From Bacillota bacterium (GTDB lineage Bacteria > Bacillota > Clostridia > Christensenellales > UMGS416), in assembly GCA_023428265.1 (NCBI GenBank), contig JAEYYW010000138.1, forward strand, positions 1-20,141: a stretch of 20,141 nucleotides of DNA. The letters run 5' to 3'. Below, piece by piece: positions 13,886 to 20,141 of this stretch. Each line of letters begins with the position of its first letter. The first letter of the stretch is position 1. The notes below the pieces were generated by a model, which searched no databases, was not told the DNA's origin, and saw only the letters and a program-made list of their open reading frames with translations. The translations under genes and the position numbers were made by a program.

Positions 13886-15883
13886 CTAGCCAATGTGCGC
13901 GGCCAGCTCATAGGCATCCCAAATGGCATACATGATGTTTGCCACCCTGCGGGCATCGCCAAGCACATAGAGCTCCGGCACCTCGCGCTTCAGTTGCTCA
14001 TACAGGCTGCTCTCCGGCGTATAGCCCACGGCAAGGATCACCGTGTCGGCGGCGATTTGCCGCTGGCCCTGTGCCGTCTGCACGGTCAGAGTCTTGCCGT
14101 CATACCCGGTGGCGTTTGCCCCGGCAACCACCTCAATGCCCCGAAAGGGGATCAACGCCTCGAGCATCTCGCTGTTGGCGTGGCACAGCGGCCCATTGAC
14201 CGCCAGGATCTTGCCGAGGGCCTCCACAACAGTCACGTTTTTCCCCTGCTCCCGAAGCCACAGCGCAGTCTCGCAGCCCACCAGGCCGCCGCCGATGATC
14301 ACGACGTCCTGCCCGGCCTGCTGCTTGCCCAGCAGCACATCTGCCGCCGCAAACACCGGACCCTCCCCCAGGCGGAATGTTTTGGGCCTGGAGCCTGTGG
14401 CGACCAGGACAACATCGGCACCGCTTTGGCGGACCATGTCGACTGACACCTCACAGTTCAGGTGCACCGGTACATTGAGCGCGTTGAGCTCCTGCTCATA
14501 CCAGGCCACCAGCGCGTGGTCGTCTTCCTTGAAGGAAGGTACACCGCCGGGGATCAGGTTGCCACCCAGCCTGCCGGTCTTTTCATACACTGCCGGCATG
14601 TGCCCGCGCAGCGCCAGCACACGGGCCGCCTCGCAGCCAGCCACGCCGCCACCGATAATCAGCACCTTTTTGGGCTTGCCGGCGGGCTGGAGCCTCTGGG
14701 AGCGCTCGCGGCAGGCCTCCGGGTTCACCGCGCAATTGAGCGCCGAATACTCCTGGATGCGGCCCATGCAGCCCTCCTGGCAGGAGAGGCAGGGCCGGAT
14801 CGAGGCGGTGCGGCCCGTCCGCAGCTTGTTCACATAGTCGGCGTCTGCCAGAAGCGGCCGGCCCAGCGAAACAATGTCACAGGCACCGCTGCGCACGGCG
14901 GCGGAAGAAAGCTCCGGATCATCCATACGGCCGGCGCAGATCACCGGCACAGGCACAGCCTCCTTGACCATCCTGCAGTATGGGATATACAGCCCCTTCT
15001 GCTGATACATCGGCGGGTGGCTCCACCACCACGCGTCATAGGTGCCCACGTCCACATCCAGGGCGTCATACCCATAGGAGACCAGCAGCTTGGCAGCCTC
15101 CACGCCCTCCTCCACGTCTTTGCCCTTCTCCTCAAACTCTTCCCCCGGCAGCGCGCCCACACGCCAATCCTTGATGAAACTCTTCACGCTGTAGCGCAGC
15201 GCCACGGGGAAGTCTTTGCCGCAGGTGCGCTTGATCTCTTCCACCACCTCGCGGGCAAAACGCAGGCGGTTTTCCAGGCTGCCGCCATACTCGTCGGTGC
15301 GCTGATTGAAAAGCGATATGGCAAACTGATCCAGCAAATAGCCTTCGTGAACCGCATGTATCTGCACGCCGTCAAATCCGGCCCTCTTGGCGTTATAGGC
15401 TCCTTTGCCGAATTGCGCCACAATCTCGGCAATCTCCTCCCTGGTGAGCGGCCGGCAGGTTTTGTTCAGCCACCGGTGCGGGATCGGCGAAGGCGCCACA
15501 GGCGGGTGCTCGCCCAGATTGGTGGGGATTGTCACCCGCCCGAACCCGCCGGACAGCTGCAAAAACACCTTGGTATCGTAGGCGTGAATGCGCTCGGTCA
15601 TCTCGCGGGCGGTGCGGATGAAATGCACCGAGTTGTGCGTGTAGCAGGGTACATTCGGCATGTCATGCTGCTCAATGCGGTTGTCTACAAAGGTCACGCC
15701 GGTGATGATCAGGCCGGTGCCGCCCCTGGCCCGCTCGGTATAATAGTCAATGCCCCGCTGGTTGAAGCCACCCTCGGCGTCACCCAACCCCAGCGGCCCC
15801 ATCGGCGCCATCGCGAAACGGTTTTTCATCGTGCAGCTGCCGATCGAAACGGCGTCAAACAAGATCTCATATTCCTTCTTCAT
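13886..15883 (-). CDS. NADH:flavin oxidoreductase / FAD-dependent oxidoreductase (OYE-type, 2,4-dienoyl-CoA reductase / BaiCD-BaiH like)
   Basis: A 665-residue enzyme from the ATG at 15883, chosen for GGGAGG six bases upstream; the frame is open for 11 more codons. The first half (about 1-350) is an Old Yellow Enzyme FMN barrel with MAPMGPLG, then IHAVHEGYLLDQF (about 175-187) and RTDEYGGSLENRLRF. Four cysteines follow at about 365, 368, 372 and 384 (PCLSCQEGC...NC), a 4Fe-4S site. The second half has two dinucleotide folds, VLIIGGGVAGCEA (about 408) and VVIIGGGLVGCE (about 528). This is the layout of FadH and of the bile-acid enzymes BaiCD and BaiH, which reduce conjugated C=C bonds next to a carbonyl with NAD(P)H. 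The HAVHEGY motif recalls the Bai group, but no other bai gene is here, so the substrate is open. Confidence 0.88.
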   Translation of the reverse strand: MKKEYEILFDAVSIGSCTMKNRFAMAPMGPLGLGDAEGGFNQRGIDYYTERARGGTGLIITGVTFVDNRIEQHDMPNVPCYTHNSVHFIRTAREMTERIHAYDTKVFLQLSGGFGRVTIPTNLGEHPPVAPSPIPHRWLNKTCRPLTREEIAEIVAQFGKGAYNAKRAGFDGVQIHAVHEGYLLDQFAISLFNQRTDEYGGSLENRLRFAREVVEEIKRTCGKDFPVALRYSVKSFIKDWRVGALPGEEFEEKGKDVEEGVEAAKLLVSYGYDALDVDVGTYDAWWWSHPPMYQQKGLYIPYCRMVKEAVPVPVICAGRMDDPELSSAAVRSGACDIVSLGRPLLADADYVNKLRTGRTASIRPCLSCQEGCMGRIQEYSALNCAVNPEACRERSQRLQPAGKPKKVLIIGGGVAGCEAARVLALRGHMPAVYEKTGRLGGNLIPGGVPSFKEDDHALVAWYEQELNALNVPVHLNCEVSVDMVRQSGADVVLVATGSRPKTFRLGEGPVFAAADVLLGKQQAGQDVVIIGGGLVGCETALWLREQGKNVTVVEALGKILAVNGPLCHANSEMLEALIPFRGIEVVAGANATGYDGKTLTVQTAQGQRQIAADTVILAVGYTPESSLYEQLKREVPELYVLGDARRVANIMYAIWDAYELAAHIG

Positions 15884-15937
15884 TGCAACCTCCCAGAGCC
15901 GGTCCGGCATAACCATTCACCGAACCCATTCAGCGAA

Positions 15938-15966
15938 ATTGTAGTGCCCATAAGCTGCGTTGTCAA
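15938..15966 (-). promoter_or_regulatory. Sigma-A promoter of the oxidoreductase-TetR operon
   Basis: Minus strand TTGACA (15966-15961), an exact 17-base spacer and TACAAT (15943-15938). Two direct copies of TGAATGG (15932-15926 and 15919-15913) lie at the predicted start and could bind a regulator. Confidence 0.72.
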
Positions 15967-16007
15967 CCAATACCAATAATTCTGGAACAGCGGCGCGCCT
16001 CAGAATT

Positions 16008-16016
16008 TGATATAAT
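16008..16016 (+). promoter_or_regulatory. Extended -10 promoter of the sirtuin gene
   Basis: TGATATAAT is a complete extended -10 element, 26 bases before the ATG. No -35 match is seen at 17 bases. It is divergent from the oxidoreductase promoter, with about 40 bases between the two. Confidence 0.55.
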
Positions 16017-16042
16017 ACAAGCATGGAAACGGGAGGCATGCC

Positions 16043-16642
16043 ATGGGCATCATCGCATTCACCGGCGCAGGGGTCTCCGCCGCTTCGGGCATCCCCACCT
16101 TTGAGGAACTGGGCGAAAGCTTTCGCAGAAGCCTGAGCCGCAGCGAGTTTTGGGCTGACCCGGATGGGTTTTACCGCACCGTTCTGAAGCTTCAGCAGGC
16201 CTGCGAAAGAGCCGCGCCGAACCCGGCCCATCTGGCATTGGCGCAATGCGGCGTGCCGGTGATCACTATGAACATCGACGGTCTCCACCGCCGCGCCGGC
16301 ACCACCGAGCTCATTGAAATCCACGGCGGCATGCAGAGCGTGCATTGCAAACGGTGCGGGCAGGATTATCCCTTTCCGCAAGTGGAAAAAGGCAGCCGGT
16401 GCCCGGCATGCGGCGGGTTGCTGCTCCACGACATTGTGCTGTATGAAGACCAGATCCCAAGGCTCTGCGATGCCCTCAGGCTGGTGGAAGGGCCGGGCAC
16501 GCTGCTGGTGGTGGGCACAAGCTTCTATACCTCCACCGCCAGTTTTGTGGTGGATCACGCCAGGGCTGCCGGCCGCAAAGTTGTGATCATCAATGAAAAA
16601 GCGGAAACCGAAGTTCCCGCTTTTCTTCAGGGGTTGGCCTGA
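16043..16642 (+). CDS. Short, atypical Sir2 family (sirtuin) NAD-dependent deacylase
   Basis: A 199-residue sirtuin. The NAD loop GAGVSAASGIPTF is at about 8-20, NIDGLH at about 78-83, the catalytic histidine in EIHGG, and a zinc site of two CxxC pairs (CKRC and CPAC). IVLYED and GTSFYTSTASFVV follow. Sirtuins remove acyl groups from lysine while consuming NAD. Oddities: it starts only a few residues before the NAD loop, so the usual first helix is missing; a stop codon 30 bases upstream in frame and a GGGAGG site make an undetected extension unlikely. The usual Arg after GIPxF is Glu, the Gln of the QNID motif is Met, and the RPxVVxFGE segment lacks its Arg-Pro. Its activity may therefore differ from a standard deacetylase. 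Its stop lies two bases from the convergent gene. Confidence 0.85.
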   Translation: MGIIAFTGAGVSAASGIPTFEELGESFRRSLSRSEFWADPDGFYRTVLKLQQACERAAPNPAHLALAQCGVPVITMNIDGLHRRAGTTELIEIHGGMQSVHCKRCGQDYPFPQVEKGSRCPACGGLLLHDIVLYEDQIPRLCDALRLVEGPGTLLVVGTSFYTSTASFVVDHARAAGRKVVIINEKAETEVPAFLQGLA

Positions 16643-16644
16643 GA

Positions 16645-19600
16645 TCAGGGCCTGGCTGAAACCGTTGCAGACCACGGGCCATATACCTTCGTGCTGCCCA
16701 CCAGGCGGTAGGCCCGCACCTTGTAGTAATACGTCCGGGCGGTGGTCAACCTGCTGTTGGTGTAATACAGCGATGACGTGGTCGCGACCAGCGCATAGGT
16801 GCCACCGGAAGATGTGCTGCGCCACAACTCATACTTCGTCGCGCCGGAGACTTTGCCCCAGGTCACCCTGATGCTGGTGGAGCTGGCGCGGGCAGCCCTC
16901 ACGGAGCCCGGTGTGCCAATGGCCGTCTTTGCCGAGACCACAGCGGAGAACGCGCTATAAACTTTGACGCTGCCCTCCAGATGGTAGCAACGCACCTTGT
17001 AGTAGTAGGGCGAGCCGGTCCGAAGGCCTGTGTTGGTAAAGCTGGTGGCTGTGGTCGTGCCCACGAGGGTGTAGCTGCCCGAACTGGATGTGGCCCGATA
17101 CACCTCAAATCTCGTTGCCCCGCTCACCGCGCCCCAGCTCACCTTGACGCTGCTGTAGGAAGCCGCGACGGCTTTCACCGAAGAGGGGCTGGGTGGGATG
17201 GGCCTGGCAGAAACCACGGCAGAATACGCGCTGTAGACCTTCGCGGCGTTGTAGGAGCGCACCTTGTAGTAATATGATTTACCGGTGACCAGCCCCGTGT
17301 TGGTGAAACTGGGAGTCGTCACGGTGCCTTTCAATGTCCATGGGCCGGCGCTGGATGTGGCAGAATACACCTGATAACCCGCTGCACCGGGCACGGCACT
17401 CCACGTGACCTTGACGCTGGTATAGGATGCGGACGCGGCCTTGACCGCAGCCGGAGTGGTGGAAGCCCACTTGGCGTAGAGTGTGATGTTTGAAGTCACC
17501 TTGTCATTTGCGAAATTCCAGGCATTGGTGCAGGCAGTCTCCTTATACCAGCCCTGGAAGAAATAGCCTGCGCGGGTCGGGGGCGTCGGCGCGGTAATGG
17601 TGGTGCCATATTGGGCGGTCTTGGGGGAGACGGCGGTGCCGCCTTGGGGGTTGAAGGTGACGGTGTGGGTGTTTATGGTCCATTTGGCATATAGCGTTAT
17701 ATCACTTATCACCTTATCTTTCTCAAAGTCCCAAGCACTGTTACAGATTGATTCCCGATACCATCCGCAGAACGTATAACCAGTCCTTATTGGATTGTTC
17801 GGCTGGTTGACAACCGAATCGAAATTGACAGCTTGATTGGGTATTGGAGTTCCTCCCTGTGAATCAAACGACACTGTTGCCCATTTAACAGTTATTTCGC
17901 AGCTGTCAACTTTTTCTCCATCAACTGTTGTTACATAGATGACGGTATTCCCAGGAGCGACTCCAAGCACTTGTCCGTTAGCAACTGTTGCGATTGAATC
18001 GTCATTTGATGACCAAATAATGCCTTGGTTTGTAGAATTGCTCGGGTAAACGATTGCTGTTAACAGATTTGATTGATTAACTAATAAGCTAATCGCTTCC
18101 TTATCTAGCGATACCCCAGTTACTGGTATCATTTTTCTTATTACATTTAGCATATATGTGTTAGGTTGTTCGCCGTCAGCACCACGCACAGATATGATGA
18201 AGGTATTTTGGCCGTAGTTTACGGTTTGGTTCCCGATGTCACCGGAAATCGCTCCGTTAGCATCAAATAAGGTAGCGGAAATATTGATACTTGAGGTGTT
18301 TGTTGGTACCTCAATACAATATTCATATTTTAAGGGATCAAAGGAAGGCACTGGCGTTCCATCTATCGCGAGGTCGGATAGCAGTGTATCCGGGGCAAAT
18401 TCCTTGATATAGTAAGACCCACTTGTAGCGCTCTCCTTAATCACCGCTACGATCTTTCCACTGTTCATCTGTAGGTCGGCAAAAATCCCTTTGGAAGTCA
18501 CGGATATCAGCTCCGCTCTGTCATGGTAGGAATACGCTGTTAACGTGTTACCCTTTGAAGTATAGAAACGATCATGAGATAAATCAAAGCAGATTGAAGT
18601 ATAGGGTTCATGAAGAGATCCCAGATAAACCATATCATCCATCTGAGTAGGCGCGCTCCTGAATATGTTCCCGGATCCATTGAAGATGAAATTGCCGTCA
18701 GGAGATATCCTCAGGACAAATGTCATAGGATATTCGCCACGATAGGGGGAAGAATAATGCCCCGTAAAGTTACCATTTGAGGTTTCGAAAGCATTCAAAA
18801 CGGTTGGCGATCCGTAGGTATTAATCGTATATAGTTTTCCTGTCAATGGGTTCTGATGAAGAAGACTCCACTGGATAACATCGAAAGCACTTGATATGTA
18901 CTGACCAGTTTTACTATCATAAGAAAAAAGCAAGGACCCAGTATTTTCACCAGGTGAAATATAGACAATACCTGACTCATCCACCACCAAGTCATAAGGA
19001 TGAACATCAGTATTAAAGATATGCTCTGTTTTAAAAGTCGCAGTGTTGATGACAGCGACTGCCCCATATCCCTCTCTATTGTTATCTTTAGGACCGCGAG
19101 CTAAAGCAAGATACAGTTTCCCGTTCTTAACAGCCATTGACCGAATGGCAAGATCGAACTGTTTTGAAGTAATAGCTCCCGTCTCTAGATCGATACGATA
19201 AACAGAATTTCTTTCATAAGGTATGATGTATTCTACATTCTGATCAAGATCGATTTCAAAGTCGATAGGGTAAAACCTTAAGCCCGTAAATGCGTTACCA
19301 ACGGTTGGATCACTGGCGCGCCTGGTCAGCTTAATGGTATATGAATTTGATGTCCCAGTGGATGGATCGGTGACTGTAACCGTGAATGAGTTTTCGCCGA
19401 TTGAGAGCGGTTGCAATCCTGTATCACCCGTAACTTCAGCGTTCAACTGCGCCGTCTCAGTAGTAATCTCAACGCTTGACACGCTATATGGGATTTCTCC
19501 GGGGTTGACATTGAAATGCAATGGATAAAACTCGCTAAAAGCATCCCCATCGATTTTTAACGATTTTAACACCGTATCTGTAAAACCCCAATGCAGATCA

Positions 19601-20141
19601 GGATAATCAGGGTTGTTTCCCTGTGCCACAACGAGATTTCCGCCTGCACACATGATGTATTTCACGGTCGTGTTTTCCGGCATAATCCTTATAAACGCAA
19701 AGCTGGTGGCATCGTAAACGGTTATGGTGCGATCATCCAAGATATACATCTCGTTTGTTACATCGTCCGCCACAACTGAGGTAACATTTTTGAGTCTCGA
19801 TTTGAATACGAGGTCGTTTGAAGCATTATCACTGCAAGAAAGAATTGTCCCATTATCCTGTACGAGATGCTGACCGTCTGGTAGTATGGTGAAGGAGCCA
19901 TTTCTATAATCACCTGAAGCTTTGACGTGATGTAGTTGTCCATCAATAACCCGGTATGAATGGATATCGTAATACTCGCCAATATATAGAAGACCGTTCA
20001 CCGGATTAATTTGCATTTCGTACACATCAATCCCCAATGAGCTAATCTTTTGATAGCCTGTCCTACTGTAGACAAAGAGCGTGCTAGAGTTGTAAGCATA
20101 GATGTAGTTCGCGTCTCCCCTTACTCCATTAAGCTTTGTTT
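16645..20141 (-). CDS. Very large multidomain cell-surface protein, N-terminus outside the window
   Basis: At least 1,160 residues; the frame is open to the window edge, and the TTG at 20037 is not a convincing start. Numbered from that TTG, domains run: propeller-like repeats (about 1-155, with repeated LYIG, MYIL and LVVAQG strands), a cadherin-like sandwich (156-240), a second propeller-like region (about 250-550), a second cadherin-like sandwich (552-635), a BIG2 domain (636-718), two Listeria-Bacteroides (Flg_new/InlB-type) repeats (719-786 and 787-858), and three fibronectin type III domains (859-946, 947-1039, 1040-1130). It ends right after the last domain with no LPXTG, SLH or membrane anchor. 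The role is probably surface binding or adhesion. DNA for the last two fifths is GC-rich; the rest is AT-rich. Confidence 0.82.
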   Translation of the reverse strand, partial: TKLNGVRGDANYIYAYNSSTLFVYSRTGYQKISSLGIDVYEMQINPVNGLLYIGEYYDIHSYRVIDGQLHHVKASGDYRNGSFTILPDGQHLVQDNGTILSCSDNASNDLVFKSRLKNVTSVVADDVTNEMYILDDRTITVYDATSFAFIRIMPENTTVKYIMCAGGNLVVAQGNNPDYPDLHWGFTDTVLKSLKIDGDAFSEFYPLHFNVNPGEIPYSVSSVEITTETAQLNAEVTGDTGLQPLSIGENSFTVTVTDPSTGTSNSYTIKLTRRASDPTVGNAFTGLRFYPIDFEIDLDQNVEYIIPYERNSVYRIDLETGAITSKQFDLAIRSMAVKNGKLYLALARGPKDNNREGYGAVAVINTATFKTEHIFNTDVHPYDLVVDESGIVYISPGENTGSLLFSYDSKTGQYISSAFDVIQWSLLHQNPLTGKLYTINTYGSPTVLNAFETSNGNFTGHYSSPYRGEYPMTFVLRISPDGNFIFNGSGNIFRSAPTQMDDMVYLGSLHEPYTSICFDLSHDRFYTSKGNTLTAYSYHDRAELISVTSKGIFADLQMNSGKIVAVIKESATSGSYYIKEFAPDTLLSDLAIDGTPVPSFDPLKYEYCIEVPTNTSSINISATLFDANGAISGDIGNQTVNYGQNTFIISVRGADGEQPNTYMLNVIRKMIPVTGVSLDKEAISLLVNQSNLLTAIVYPSNSTNQGIIWSSNDDSIATVANGQVLGVAPGNTVIYVTTVDGEKVDSCEITVKWATVSFDSQGGTPIPNQAVNFDSVVNQPNNPIRTGYTFCGWYRESICNSAWDFEKDKVISDITLYAKWTINTHTVTFNPQGGTAVSPKTAQYGTTITAPTPPTRAGYFFQGWYKETACTNAWNFANDKVTSNITLYAKWASTTPAAVKAASASYTSVKVTWSAVPGAAGYQVYSATSSAGPWTLKGTVTTPSFTNTGLVTGKSYYYKVRSYNAAKVYSAYSAVVSARPIPPSPSSVKAVAASYSSVKVSWGAVSGATRFEVYRATSSSGSYTLVGTTTATSFTNTGLRTGSPYYYKVRCYHLEGSVKVYSAFSAVVSAKTAIGTPGSVRAARASSTSIRVTWGKVSGATKYELWRSTSSGGTYALVATTSSLYYTNSRLTTARTYYYKVRAYRLVGSTKVYGPWSATVSARP
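16648..17463 (-). repeat. Three fibronectin type III repeats within the surface protein gene
   Basis: Three units of 88-93 codons at 17463-17200, 17199-16921 and 16920-16648. Each has a VxVTW/SW core, a TSS/TSSS-G turn, YYYKVR, and a VYSAxSA or VYGPWSA ending. They are close relatives that arose by duplication. Confidence 0.85.
17464..17883 (-). repeat. Two Listeria-Bacteroides (Flg_new) repeats
   Basis: Units at 17883-17680 and 17679-17464. Both read VxF(D/N)xQGGT, GYxFxGWYxE, AW(D/N)F and ITLYAKW. The protein sequences are close, but the first uses AT-rich codons and the second GC-rich ones. Confidence 0.85.

Noticed and set aside
13886..15883. Firm assignment as a bile-acid oxidoreductase (baiCD or baiH)
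   Set aside because: Motifs are suggestive, but no other bile-acid gene is in the window and FadH-like enzymes share the same layout.
14462..15979. A 505-codon open frame on the plus strand opposite the oxidoreductase
   Set aside because: It is antisense to a well-supported enzyme gene, low in recognisable motifs, and has no ribosome binding site; a shadow of codon bias.

Overview
The window reads as chromosomal DNA of a GC-rich member of the Bacillota, most likely class Clostridia. This is inferred from content, not from a search: a TSCPD-domain protein, a YwlG/UPF0340 protein, a DUF4489-like protein, a zinc-finger anti-sigma factor with a DUF4349-like domain, SIMPL lipoproteins, strong AGGAGG ribosome binding sites and sigma-A type promoters. 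No integrase, transposase, phage gene or CRISPR array was seen.

Layout, left to right. (1) 1-2400, plus strand: the end of a TSCPD protein, a GNAT acetyltransferase, then an ECF sigma factor overlapping a gene for a single-pass membrane protein that is probably its partner, closed by a 13-bp hairpin. (2) 2434-6753, minus strand: a GNAT acetyltransferase followed on its 3' side by a palindromic repeat unit, and to its right a four-gene operon read leftward from 6753: ECF sigma factor, DUF4349-type anti-sigma factor, secreted SIMPL protein, SIMPL lipoprotein. The operon ends in a 7-bp tandem repeat. (3) 6780-9204: tRNA-Leu(CAA) with promoter and terminator, an inverted tRNA T-arm remnant, a MerR-family regulator with a typical 19-bp-spacer promoter/operator, a YwlG-like gene and tRNA-Arg(ACG) with promoter and terminator. 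(4) 9346-12552: ku and ligD as a two-gene operon, a complete bacterial non-homologous end-joining set. (5) 12610-15966, minus strand: a DUF4489-like protein, and an Old-Yellow-Enzyme/FAD oxidoreductase followed by a TetR regulator. (6) 16008-20141: a short, atypical sirtuin on the plus strand, convergent with a very large multidomain surface protein on the minus strand that runs out of the window.

Two sigma/partner pairs lie within 6 kb. Each couples a cytoplasmic sigma factor to a membrane protein with a large outer domain, and the second also encodes two exported SIMPL proteins, so this half looks devoted to envelope sensing. Ku and LigD act together in double-strand break repair. The oxidoreductase and TetR genes look like one self-regulated unit.

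The most unusual signals are: the base-composition break inside the surface protein exactly between two repeat domains; the trimmed and substituted sirtuin; the MerR operator; the palindromic unit and heptamer array after two genes; and the ECF partner protein with an unrecognised outer domain. I did not find a system I can claim is wholly new.
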